64,000 nt of DNA from Pycnococcus provasolii (Eukaryota > Chlorophyta > Pseudoscourfieldiophyceae > Pseudoscourfieldiales): assembly GCA_049487715.1 (NCBI GenBank), contig CP150562.1:496001-560000 (forward strand). The letters are read 5' to 3'. A program made the position numbers and the translations under genes. The notes under the pieces are model-generated. The model ran no database searches. It saw only the letters and a list, made by a program, of their open reading frames with translations, and was not told the DNA's origin. Of this stretch, positions 46,065 through 54,327 are shown one piece after another (the stretch's first letter is position 1; each line of letters opens with the position of its first letter).

Positions 46065-47474
46065 ATGCCGCGCCAACCACCTCGCGCTCTCGCATCCGTT
46101 TTCACGACGCACGACGCTCTGCGCGTTCCGCTGTTCGTCACGACCACCATCGGACTCGCGCTGGGAGTCACCGTTCCACTCCTCGTCTACTTCTCCGTGT
46201 GGGAAAAGGACAAGTCGCGATTCTTCTGGGTCCTCGTCGTCAACATCGCCGCACAAACACTGATTGCACTCGCCTGCGCGTGGTCGTGCTTCACACGAAG
46301 GTCCTTTCTAGCATCCATGGCGGCCGCATTCGCACTGACATTTGCCGTCGTGGGAGGGTCGTGCACAGCGACGTTCAACCTCCTGTACGGCGTTCTCGTC
46401 AGCCGGCAGTGCCAAATGAGCCAGAGCTCATTCTTAGGTTGCGCAGCTTGCGCGTGCGCGCTGAACTCCACGTGCACGACCAAACAGCTTTGCGACGGCT
46501 GCGAGGCGTACGGAACTGACATATGCGACGCTTACCTCGGACGCGCGTGGTCGACATACGATCGCATGCTCGTAGCCAGCCTGCCAGCGGCAAGCTTACT
46601 TGCGGCACTCGTCCAGGCGTTCCTCGCTGCGCTCGTGGCCATGCACGCACCCTTTGGCAAGGCGAGTGCGGAAGCGGACATGCGCGCTCAACGGCAGCGC
46701 TCCGCTGCAGCTGCACAAGCGCGGGCACAGGCGCGCACGCACAACCCGGAGGCGCGCCCGGAGATGATTCGAATTCATCCAGAGCCAGTGCAGCAGCAGC
46801 AGCTTCGGTACTACCGCGGTGGCGCCGCGGCGGCGGCGCCAGCGGCTGTCATGGAGCAACAGATGTCAAGCAAGCCGAGTGTACAACGGGCGCAAACGTT
46901 CGCCGCACCACAGCGTGAGCTGCCGAATGGATCCTTGCAGCGCACTGCGACTTACCACCCCGGGTCTTTGGCTGCAACATCTGCAACGTTCACGGCAGCG
47001 GCGGCAGCGGCATCGACGTCCGCAGCCCCAGCCCCAGCCCCAGCCCCAGCCCAAGCCCAAGCCATATACGAGGAGGGACCAGGTGCACCAGCGCCGGCAG
47101 CGGCATTAGCCACAACTGCAGCATACACCGCATTGCCAGCAGAGGCTGCTGCACCTGTCGACGCTCCACCTGGCCTTTCACGAGCTTTCACCATGCCTGT
47201 GACAGTTACCAGTGAAGCATCAGCGTTGCCGTTGGAATATGCACGAGCACAAACGATGGCTGCTGAAATGCCCGCAGGGGGCGAGGCATTGACAACCGTC
47301 GTCGTACCAGGGGATGAGGCATTGGCAACCCAACCGCCACAACAGCAGCATCACGTGCGCATCGCAGAGGAACCTGTCAAGCCAACCGCCGCCGTGGTTC
47401 TCAATGGCGTAGATGCCGGGCTCATCATCGCGGGCGGCGTTGGACTTGATATGGCGGCTGCGACAAGAAAGTAA
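46065..47474 (+). CDS. Four-TM protein with Cys-rich loop and long Ala/Pro/Gln tail
   Basis: A 469-residue protein. Four membrane segments lie in the first 210 residues (FVTTTIGLALGVTVPLLVYF, FFWVLVVNIAAQTLIALACA, ASMAAAFALTFAVVGG, LVASLPAASLLAALVQAFLA). Between TM3 and TM4 is a loop with nine Cys (CQMSQSSFLGCAACACALNS, CTTKQLCDGCEAYGTDICD), reminiscent of tetraspanins but without the CCG motif. The cytosolic tail is low-complexity, with four similar Thr sites: RAQTFAA, QRTATYH, SRAFTMP and RAQTMAA, possibly targets of a basophilic kinase. Function unknown. Confidence 0.7.
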   Translation: MPRQPPRALASVFTTHDALRVPLFVTTTIGLALGVTVPLLVYFSVWEKDKSRFFWVLVVNIAAQTLIALACAWSCFTRRSFLASMAAAFALTFAVVGGSCTATFNLLYGVLVSRQCQMSQSSFLGCAACACALNSTCTTKQLCDGCEAYGTDICDAYLGRAWSTYDRMLVASLPAASLLAALVQAFLAALVAMHAPFGKASAEADMRAQRQRSAAAAQARAQARTHNPEARPEMIRIHPEPVQQQQLRYYRGGAAAAAPAAVMEQQMSSKPSVQRAQTFAAPQRELPNGSLQRTATYHPGSLAATSATFTAAAAAASTSAAPAPAPAPAQAQAIYEEGPGAPAPAAALATTAAYTALPAEAAAPVDAPPGLSRAFTMPVTVTSEASALPLEYARAQTMAAEMPAGGEALTTVVVPGDEALATQPPQQQHHVRIAEEPVKPTAAVVLNGVDAGLIIAGGVGLDMAAATRK

Positions 47475-47655
47475 TAAGAATTCAAGTTTTTCGTCATTCC
47501 GCTTACAATAATGCACCCCCTCACTTTCGCGAACACCCGCACCACCCACACCACACACCACCGGACGCTAATTGCTCGCTGCGGGTGGGAGGACCGCGTT
47601 TGGTGCCAAATTTTAAGCAAATAATGTTTTGGTTCAATGTTCTTGTTGGTGACAG

Positions 47656-47660
47656 TTACA
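47656..47660 (-). terminator. TGTAA poly(A) signal of the ATG18-like gene
   Basis: TTACA on the plus strand, TGTAA on the minus strand, 6 nt beyond the stop codon. Confidence 0.5.
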
Positions 47661-47665
47661 GCTTT

Positions 47666-48997
47666 TCAACCCCGCGTTGCCTGGCCGAAGTACTTGTGGA
47701 ACGTCATCTCACACTCGCCGCCCCTCGCGAGGTCGAACGAGCATACGTAGTATCCTCCCGCTGACGTGGCCACGCACAACGCATTCGGAACCTGCTGCGA
47801 GAAACCGACGGCAACTCGCAGGCCAGCGCGCGGGACGCCGCCGCCTCCTGATGCGCGCGACACGCTCCCATGTCGCCTCGCGACTCCCTCGCCGCCTCCT
47901 TCGCCCTCCTCCTCCTCCACGACCATTCTCCCGTCGCCTCCTCCAGATCCACCGAAGGCGGCATCTGGGATGCGAAATCGCGCAAACGCCCACTCTGTCG
48001 ATGCATAGTTGCGAACTCCGCGCGTCAGTCGCCAGTCGGGCAGAAGCGCGCGCAGTGGTGCGAGTACGCTCGGCACGTTGTGGCGATTGCTGTCCGCTCC
48101 TGCTCCCGCGCCGCCGTCGTCGCCGCCGCCGCCGCCGCCGGGGCTGCTAACCGCCCGCTCCCGCGTCGCGGACGACGATGCGCCACCATCGCCACCACTG
48201 GAGCCCACGCTGAACACGTGAACGGTGCCGTGGTCGGAGCCAACCGCGAGGAGCTCCCCCGTACGGTTGAAGCTAAGGCAGTGAATGTCAGCCTTGTCGC
48301 TGCCCCGGCGGAGCTCGTGGAGCTGACGGCCATCGGCTGTATCGAAAACTCGGATGAGCGTGCCCTTCTCCGAGGCGGTGGCAAGCCGACTTCCGTCGTC
48401 GCTAACAGCTAGGCAGGCGAGGTGCGACTCGTGCGCGGGAACGAACTTCGTGCGCCTCAGGTCGTACAGCTCCACGCGCACCTGCCCTCGGTGCAGACCA
48501 GGGCATGCGAGCACTGTAGACGTGGCGCCCGGCGAGAGCGCGAGCAGTCCGCGCGGATTGCTGATGGTTTCGACGCTGTGCAGGAGCTTGAGGTCAGCAA
48601 AGTTGTACACGTACGCCTTGTGCTCGAGCGCGACGGCTATGCGGTCCCTGCGCAGCTGCAGTCCGCGCACGCGACTTCGGAACGCGAGCTCGCCAATCAT
48701 GCGCGCCTGGTGGTCGTCCCAGATCATAACCTTGTTGGGCGGGAATTGCGGCGACGGTCCTCCCCCGACGAGCGCCTGTATGTTGCACCTGAATAGCATT
48801 TGCGCGACGGCGATTCCCCCTCCAAAGTCTCTCGCGAAAGTGAGTTGGAATGGGTCGGAGTTGTAGACCCGGAATCCGACGTCCGTTCCACACGCGAAGC
48901 ACCCGTGGTCCTGGTTGAATCCGAGGTATATGATTTCGTCGTCGCCCGGCTGAACGCGCGCTGACGTGACAGATGAGGAGGGCGGGGAGGCCGCCAT
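47666..48997 (-). CDS. ATG18: ATG18/WIPI-type PROPPIN
   Basis: A 443-residue seven-bladed WD-type propeller. The opening IIYLGFNQDHGCFACGTDVG, with FRVYNSDPF, and the blade KVMIWDDHQARMIGELAFRS are typical of WIPI3/4-like PROPPINs. The phosphoinositide site is LRRG (229-232) in HELRRGSDKADIHCLSFN, which binds PI3P and PI(3,5)P2 in autophagosome formation. Between blades 6 and 7 is a Gly/Ser/Asp-rich insert of about 100 residues. The final strand is ALCVATSAGGYYVCSFDL. Start at the ATG 48997 (GCCGCCATGG context). It belongs to the autophagy machinery. The exact paralogue (ATG18 or WDR45B type) is not decided. Confidence 0.85.
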   Translation of the reverse strand: MAASPPSSSVTSARVQPGDDEIIYLGFNQDHGCFACGTDVGFRVYNSDPFQLTFARDFGGGIAVAQMLFRCNIQALVGGGPSPQFPPNKVMIWDDHQARMIGELAFRSRVRGLQLRRDRIAVALEHKAYVYNFADLKLLHSVETISNPRGLLALSPGATSTVLACPGLHRGQVRVELYDLRRTKFVPAHESHLACLAVSDDGSRLATASEKGTLIRVFDTADGRQLHELRRGSDKADIHCLSFNRTGELLAVGSDHGTVHVFSVGSSGGDGGASSSATRERAVSSPGGGGGGDDGGAGAGADSNRHNVPSVLAPLRALLPDWRLTRGVRNYASTEWAFARFRIPDAAFGGSGGGDGRMVVEEEEGEGGGEGVARRHGSVSRASGGGGVPRAGLRVAVGFSQQVPNALCVATSAGGYYVCSFDLARGGECEMTFHKYFGQATRG

Positions 48998-49413
48998 GGC
49001 GCGCGCGCGAGAGAAGAGCCTCGAGGGGAGAAGGGGCCGAAGGCGTGTGCACAGCAGACGTGTCAAAAGGAAAGGAACGTCCCTCGGGGAGAAAACGCTT
49101 TCCTGCCGAAGTCCGAAGAAGAAGCACGACGCCAATTTATGCGCGACACATGCAGCTTAGGGTAGGGGTTAGGGTTAGGGTTAGGGTTAGGGTTAGGGTT
49201 AGAGGGTTAGGGTTAGGGTTAGATGTTAGGGTTAGATGTTAGGGTTAGGGTTACCACCGGAGGAGTCCGGAGAGGGAGGGGTGTCTGGTGGTCTGTTCGA
49301 GTTCCTCTCAGCCTCTCAGGACTCCCTCTTCTTTTTCCTCCGGCTGTCCGGCCGCAGCACCCTGAGAGTGTTCTCGCGGTGGTTCCAGGACTCACATCCA
49401 TCCGGTGGTGGTG
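48998..49413. promoter_or_regulatory. Divergent promoter with the largest TTAGGG array
   Basis: 416 bp between the ATG18-like and DeSI genes. It contains a telomere-like array at about 49158-49252. The flanks have no recognised element. Confidence 0.5.
49158..49252 (+). repeat. Interstitial telomere-like array, about 14 units
   Basis: (GGGTTA)n runs interrupted by GAGGG and GATGTTAGGG variants. The degeneracy suggests an old insert or a protein-binding array, not a live telomere. Confidence 0.88.
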
Positions 49414-50379
49414 ATGTCCTCGGACAACACGACGAGTAGTGCCAGTGGTGGTGGGGACAACAATGCCGTGTTACGCGAACCGTTAAGGCCACCGGGGAGC
49501 GGTACTTCGTCGTCCACGTCTACCGCTCCTTCTTCTTCGTCTTTGGCCTCCACAGCTACGCAGTCTTCGTCCGCTCGCTTGGACAGCCGTGGAGGTGGCA
49601 CAGATTCGAACGGCAATGGCTCCTCCAACCCCTTAAGGGACGGGCAGGACTCCCACGGGTCTGGGGTCGGATCGGATGTTCACATAAACGTCTACGGTAA
49701 GTGTGCGCTTGGTTTCGGTGGCCAAACACGTGCTGCTCTTAAGGCTTGCTCGCTCGTAAGCGGCGCTAACAGAGTCACTTCAACACCCCCCGTTCCCCTC
49801 CCCTCCAAAAAATACACGCACGTCGCAGATCTCTCTCCACGCAACGACTGCCTGTTCTCGTTTGGACTGGGCATATATCACAGTGGCTTGGAGGTGCACG
49901 GCGTCGAGTACGCGTACGGTGGACACGACTACCCGTCGAGCGGCATATTCGAAACGGCGCCGCGCGACGCTCCAGCACCCGCAGAGTTCCGCGCTTCCAT
50001 GTTCCTCGGCCGGACGAACTTATCTGCGCGCGAGGTGGCTGCGGAGGTTAGCCGTTTCGACGACGAGTATCGTGGCGATCGCTACCACCTACTGCAGCGC
50101 AACTGCAATCATTTCGTGAGCGATTTGGCGAAACACCTCACAAACAGCTCGAGTCCTGGATGGGTGAACCGTCTTGCTTGGGTGGCAATGCAAGTGCGGT
50201 GCCTTCTCCCCGACTCCATCGTGCCACCTCTTGAGGAAAGTGTGGCGCCACCACGGACGCCCAGGTTTGGCACCGCGCAGCGAGGAAAGCGCGCGGCTGA
50301 GCGTTTGAATGGAGTGCGACGAGACGACGAGCGACGCAGCTTGCTAGCGCCGAGCGGAATCACGATGAGTACAGAATGA
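49414..50379 (+). CDS. DeSI/PPPDE-type cysteine peptidase
   Basis: Exons 49414-49696 and 49829-50379 give 277 residues. After a Ser/Thr/Gly-rich N-terminus of about 85 residues, the PPPDE domain reads HINVY-DLSPRNDCLFSFGL across the splice, then IYHSGLEVHGVEYAYGGHDY with the catalytic His in YHSG, SGIFETAPR, and RYHLLQRNCNHFVSDLAKHL with the catalytic Cys in NCNHF. This fold includes DeSI deSUMOylases and related deubiquitinases. If the intron is kept the frame stays open but the domain is broken, so splicing is well supported. The tail is basic and Arg-rich. The start is the ATG at 49414 after three GTG codons. Confidence 0.85.
   Translation: MSSDNTTSSASGGGDNNAVLREPLRPPGSGTSSSTSTAPSSSSLASTATQSSSARLDSRGGGTDSNGNGSSNPLRDGQDSHGSGVGSDVHINVYGKCALGFGGQTRAALKACSLVSGANRVTSTPPVPLPSKKYTHVADLSPRNDCLFSFGLGIYHSGLEVHGVEYAYGGHDYPSSGIFETAPRDAPAPAEFRASMFLGRTNLSAREVAAEVSRFDDEYRGDRYHLLQRNCNHFVSDLAKHLTNSSSPGWVNRLAWVAMQVRCLLPDSIVPPLEESVAPPRTPRFGTAQRGKRAAERLNGVRRDDERRSLLAPSGITMSTE
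49697..49828 (+). other. Intron of the DeSI gene
   Basis: GTAAGT donor, GTCGCAG acceptor, 132 nt, phase 1. It has no in-frame stop, so unspliced RNA would still be translatable. Confidence 0.88.
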
Positions 50380-50470
50380 GAAGCCTTTATTTTTGCTGTT
50401 TGGGAGATTTTCTCCGGTAACAACATCAACAAAATTGTATGTTAAGCACAAAAACTTTTATCACAACACG

Positions 50471-50475
50471 TTACA
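50471..50475 (-). terminator. TGTAA poly(A) signal of the TPR gene
   Basis: TTACA on the plus strand, TGTAA on the minus strand, 28 nt beyond the stop codon. Confidence 0.5.
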
Positions 50476-50502
50476 ACACACACAAACGCTTCAGCAAAGA
50501 GC

Positions 50503-51579
50503 TCATGCGAGCATTTCAGCCGCAAGCTGCGACTCGCGCCGAAGACTCTCCTTCGCCCCGTCGCGTAAGCGGCGGAGCTGTTCCTCCGCCTCCCAATTCC
50601 ATGGCTCGAGCTCCTTCACACGATTGAGGTCCTCGCGTGCTTCCGCAAAGCTGCCACGTCCCATGCGTGCCTTGGCTCGACGCAGAAGTGCCTTGATGTT
50701 CATGCTGTCGAGCTCTAGAGCTTCCGTGCACAGCTTCTCCGCCGCTCCATACTCGGACATCGCCATGCGTACCGCCGCGACGTTCAGAAGGCAAGCCTGC
50801 TTGTTGGTGTCAACCTCAAACTGGTCTGGTGAGGAAAGTGCGTTGATGAAGTTGCAGATGCCCAGCGCACTCTCGTACTCCTTGAGAGCCTCCACGAACC
50901 TCCTCGCCTTGTACAGGTCGTTCCCCTTGCGCCGCAGCTGCACTTGCTCGTTTAGCGCGCTGACTAGCTGGTCTGTGGAAAGTCGAACTGTTTGCTTCGT
51001 CTTGTGCTTCCACATGTCGTGCGATGGGTTGGTCGGGTCCTTAAGCCACTCGAGGATGTTGTTCTCCACCTCCTCGTCCGTGAGTCGACCCTCGTTGAGT
51101 GCTTCGTGGGCCTGCTTCAGCATATTCAGAACAATCGGGTTTCGAGCCCACTTGTCAAAGTCGTTGTACTTGTCGTTCGTGAACGTCTGCACGATGCGCC
51201 GAAGGACTCGGTTTTCCAAGAATGGCGCGATGTTCTTCTGCGCCTCGTAGCTGCTCTCGAGCACTTTCTCCTTGAATTCGAACGCCTGCATTTTGCGGTT
51301 GAGTCTCGCCGCCTTCTTCGCCTCCTTTTTCTCGTGCTTGACCATCATCGGTTTGTTTTCTGGCCTTTCGCAGAATTCTTTAAAGGACGCTTCGAGAGCC
51401 TCCATCGAGCCATCGTCTGGCAAACCTCCGTTTCCTTGGTCCCCCCCGCCAGATTTGTTAGACGTTTGTTTTCCGCTCCCCCAGTCGCCTGTGTTGACCC
51501 CACTTGTGTTTTGCGTGATTCCCGAACCCGAGGAGGACCCTGAGGAACGCTGAGGTAAGCCGAACAGACGGTCCGCCAT
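50503..51579 (-). CDS. TPR protein
   Basis: A 358-residue protein. A Ser/Gly/Asn-rich N-terminus is followed by a helical middle domain (EFCERPENKPMMVKHEKKEA, ENRVLRRIVQTFTNDKYNDF, DKWARNPIVLNMLKQAHEAL) and three TPR-like helices pairs at the C-terminus: RKGNDLYKARRFVEALKEYE, VAAVRMAMSEYGAAEKLCTE and IKALLRRAKARMGRGSFAEA. This resembles HSP70/HSP90 co-chaperone TPR domains (basic residues of a carboxylate clamp may be present), but the N-terminal domain is not assigned. Probably a cytosolic adaptor. Confidence 0.7.
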   Translation of the reverse strand: MADRLFGLPQRSSGSSSGSGITQNTSGVNTGDWGSGKQTSNKSGGGDQGNGGLPDDGSMEALEASFKEFCERPENKPMMVKHEKKEAKKAARLNRKMQAFEFKEKVLESSYEAQKNIAPFLENRVLRRIVQTFTNDKYNDFDKWARNPIVLNMLKQAHEALNEGRLTDEEVENNILEWLKDPTNPSHDMWKHKTKQTVRLSTDQLVSALNEQVQLRRKGNDLYKARRFVEALKEYESALGICNFINALSSPDQFEVDTNKQACLLNVAAVRMAMSEYGAAEKLCTEALELDSMNIKALLRRAKARMGRGSFAEAREDLNRVKELEPWNWEAEEQLRRLRDGAKESLRRESQLAAEMLA

Positions 51580-52014
51580 GATATGACCGGTGTTATCAAG
51601 CAACCAACCAACCAACCAAACGAGCAAGAGACGAATGTTCGTGATAACACCAAAATAGTCTAGTATGACGAGCAGGACAGTCCGTCCGGACGATGATGCT
51701 TCGAGAACACACACACAAAAAACAAAACTAAAAAAGAAGACGAAAACGCTAGGAGTAACCCCAAGTAACTGACAAGGAAACCCCTAACAGGTACCCTAAA
51801 TCATTACTGAAACCCCTAACCTTTTACGATAATTTTGCCCGGTTGCCCCCTCCTTCCTCCTCCTCCTTCCCCCAAGCGCGTTCCCCCCCCCACGTGCCGG
51901 GATTCATTACACGTTTGTTGGTTAAGAATTATTGGGCGCCATTTCATTTCGGTCAAACTCACTCTTGTCGACAAGTGGTTGGTTTGCTTCATTCTTTCTT
52001 TGAGTGCTCTCGTC
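51580..52014. promoter_or_regulatory. Divergent promoter region
   Basis: 435 bp between the TPR gene and the next plus gene. It has ACCCCTAAC-type elements at about 51780 and 51815, related to the telobox, and an ACCAACCA repeat (51602-51620). Confidence 0.45.
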
Positions 52015-52581
52015 ATGGTCCCCTCACGGGTCCCCTCATTTCAGTGTCGTCGCATTTCACTTCTGCACAGTCACAGGCACAGTCACAGTCAGCAGCAGCA
52101 CGTCAATGTCCCTGTCCCTTTCCGGGCACACGGGGGTCGTTCTTCTTATGAGGTGAGTTCTCGTCGCCTCTCCTCTCAGGGGCAGGGGTTCAGGTCAGTG
52201 CGCACTCGTGCCATGGATAATAACAATAACGGGGGCTCTTCTGATGATGATGAACCATCCAACGAGGATGACGATGCGCGAGAACCTGAACAAAGCAGTG
52301 AGAGTCAGAGTCAGAGTGAGCTCTTCAACATTCGAGTGGCCAAGGCACGACTGCAGCACGCGCACGACAGAGCGGTGCTCAAGCGTAAGCCTCGATACCT
52401 GCCCTTTAAAGAGAGCAGGCGTTGGGCGCGAGCGATGTGGATGCAGAACGAAATTGACTGGGAGGACTGGCTGAACGACGGACGACGCAATCCTTACGTG
52501 CCAAGTCAACCCGACGTCGTGTACGCGGATAGCGGATTTTCAACTTGGCACGACTTTCTCAACGGACCAGTTAAGGACTAA
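52015..52581 (+). CDS. Small protein with a conserved WxxW...DFL motif
   Basis: A 188-residue protein. The N-terminal 70 residues are Arg/His/Ser-rich and could be an organelle transit peptide. An acidic, Gln/Ser-rich linker follows. The C-terminal 65 residues hold YLPFKESRRWARAMWMQNEI, WEDWLNDGRRNPYVPSQPDV, VYADSGFSTWHDFLNG, a pattern seen as LPF-EAR...W..W...G.RP..IPS.PD.VY...GW..W.DWL in short algal repeat domains of unknown role. A tiny GTGAGT...CTCAG stretch (52154-52180, 27 nt) is in the linker but seems too short to be an intron. Function unknown. Confidence 0.6.
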   Translation: MVPSRVPSFQCRRISLLHSHRHSHSQQQHVNVPVPFRAHGGRSSYEVSSRRLSSQGQGFRSVRTRAMDNNNNGGSSDDDEPSNEDDDAREPEQSSESQSQSELFNIRVAKARLQHAHDRAVLKRKPRYLPFKESRRWARAMWMQNEIDWEDWLNDGRRNPYVPSQPDVVYADSGFSTWHDFLNGPVKD

Positions 52582-52802
52582 GAACGCTCTTTTGGTAATG
52601 GAATGTACTTTACTTTGTCCAGCGGTCGCCCATGCCACCGTTCTCACCCCCACCAACCTGCTTGATAAGCGGTCGCACCATACGCGTCGTCGAGAAGTGG
52701 CAGTGGTGCCACTCGTGCGCGCGTCGACAAGCGCCACTTTTGACAGATACGGGGTGCGCGGAGTTGTTGATTACGTTGTAATACGTTGTCAAGAAAGGAG
52801 TG

Positions 52803-52807
52803 TTACA
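52803..52807 (-). terminator. TGTAA poly(A) signal of the RRP43-like gene
   Basis: TTACA on the plus strand, TGTAA on the minus strand, 29 nt beyond the stop codon. Confidence 0.45.
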
Positions 52808-52835
52808 CATAACTATAACAGCACAAACGTTCATA

Positions 52836-53828
52836 CTAACCTGATGCTTTGGGCGAAAGAGCGTCACTCAGCTCACGCTCGTGCGCTTCGCGGCACTCCA
52901 CAGCCTTTTGGATCGCCAGGTTCTCAGCATGGAACGCTTCGCCATCCTCGAGACCCGCACCCTCGACGCCGCTGACGGTGCGTACACAAATCAGCGCTCC
53001 ACCTCGAGCCGTTGCCACTGTCACGAAAGTCGCGTCGTCGGGCGCGTGATCCATCTCGAAGCGTGTGGGTGCACGACACACGGTACACGGATTGCGCGCC
53101 GCAGACGGCAGCACGATCCATGTCGAGACGAGTGGCATGTCCGCGACGTCCGAGGCGAAGACACGTCGGCCACCAGCCACCGCGCCCTTGCGTCCCTCTG
53201 CTCCCGGTCCAGCGCACCACCGTGTGCCCACGGGAGCAGCAACAGGCAGTACGACGTCGCGCAGTGCCAAAGCTGCCGCGAGCGCAGCCGCGTCGACGAC
53301 GGCGCCGTCGTCAGACAGCACGATGACGTCGACATACAGAACAAATGATGCCACGCCCTCGCGCAGAAGCAGTGCTTGCGTGTGGACGCAAGGTGCCAAC
53401 ACATCTGTTAGAAGCGCGCTGAGCTGTCGGCAGTCAGGATGGCGGTTTCGCCGCCAAACATCTCCGGTGGACGCGGGCGGCAGCTCCACACCAAATACGC
53501 AGTGTCCCTCACGTGGCGCATTAGCTGGTGGTGGCGCCACCTCGAGCTTCACAGCCGCCACAGCGCATGTCCCTTGTCTTCTGACGCACGTCGACGCCAT
53601 CGCGCCTTTGCCAATTACGCCACGCGCGACGAGCCACGGCGCCTCAGGCCGCGCCCCATCGGCGTTCGCGAGCAGGGCCGCCGCGGCCTGTTTCGGGAAC
53701 AACGCCGCCAGGATATCCCGTCGTTTTTCCGGTGGAAGCGATGAGACGGTGGTCTCCGCTGCTGCTTCTGCTGCCCCCCCACTGGCGTTCGGATTCGAAG
53801 GAGGCGAAGCTTCTTCTAACGGTGCCAT
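52836..53828 (-). CDS. RRP43: Exosome RNase PH-like subunit (RRP43/EXOSC8 type)
   Basis: A 330-residue protein with the RNase PH fold. Key strands include LVARGVIGKGAMAST, GTCAVAAVKLEVAPPP, SFVLYVDVIVLSDDGAVVDA, AALAAALALRDVVLPVA and DATFVTVATARGGALICVRT. It lacks the phosphorolytic residues of active RNase PH, as do eukaryotic exosome ring subunits. The N-terminal VLYVDV / LSDDGAVVDA pattern fits RRP43, RRP42 or MTR3; RRP43 is favoured but not certain. It works in the nine-subunit RNA exosome for rRNA processing and RNA decay. Start at ATG 53828 (GCCATGG). Confidence 0.75.
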   Translation of the reverse strand: MAPLEEASPPSNPNASGGAAEAAAETTVSSLPPEKRRDILAALFPKQAAAALLANADGARPEAPWLVARGVIGKGAMASTCVRRQGTCAVAAVKLEVAPPPANAPREGHCVFGVELPPASTGDVWRRNRHPDCRQLSALLTDVLAPCVHTQALLLREGVASFVLYVDVIVLSDDGAVVDAAALAAALALRDVVLPVAAPVGTRWCAGPGAEGRKGAVAGGRRVFASDVADMPLVSTWIVLPSAARNPCTVCRAPTRFEMDHAPDDATFVTVATARGGALICVRTVSGVEGAGLEDGEAFHAENLAIQKAVECREAHERELSDALSPKASG

Positions 53829-54327
53829 GGCCGCTCTAGCTAGCGCGTGTGACACAAGAGCGTGGCGGCGCTCAATGAAAAGGGGGGGGGGGGGGGGGGG
53901 AACAGGAGAAGGGCAAAAGGGGGGGGGGGGCAACCTGGCCGTAACCCTAGACCCAAACCCAAACCCTAACGGGTGCGGGTGAGACCATCACGGGTTTCCC
54001 CTTCAGGTTCAGCCGTTGCGGGGGTCCCGTTCCGTGACGAATAACGTCGGTGTAGGGTACCGGGTACCTGTACTTAGGGTACTGCCATTTATATAAAATA
54101 ACACTCCATTTCCGCGCGGCGGTCGGTCAGTCGGTGTGTTAAGGTTAGTCTCACATACCATGTGCGCCTGTGGTGGTCGTCTCATCAAACACGCATATGG
54201 CAGTAGTACGGCAAACACGTTACTCGCTGTTAAACCTTGGACGTTTTCACCATAAACACCACACAGCAGACATCGGGCTCGAGGCTCGCTCGCTCGCTAT
54301 CAGCGCTCGTGCGTGAAGTGTAAGCGA
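53829..54327. promoter_or_regulatory. Promoter region with long G runs
   Basis: 499 bp upstream of the RRP43-like gene. It has a run of about 19 G (53882-53900) and a run of about 12 G (53919-53930), then degenerate telomere-like ACCCAAACCCTAAC units (53945-53972). The rest is the 3' flank of the ankyrin gene. Confidence 0.55.
53882..53930 (+). repeat. Poly-G runs
   Basis: Two long G homopolymers. They could fold as G-quadruplex, or their lengths may be affected by sequencing. Confidence 0.75.

Noticed and set aside
49158-49252. True chromosome end
   Set aside because: Unique genes continue on both sides and the array is short and degenerate, so it is interstitial.
52154-52180. 27-nt GTGAGT...CTCAG stretch as an intron
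   Set aside because: Shorter than any secure intron here and removal does not improve a domain.
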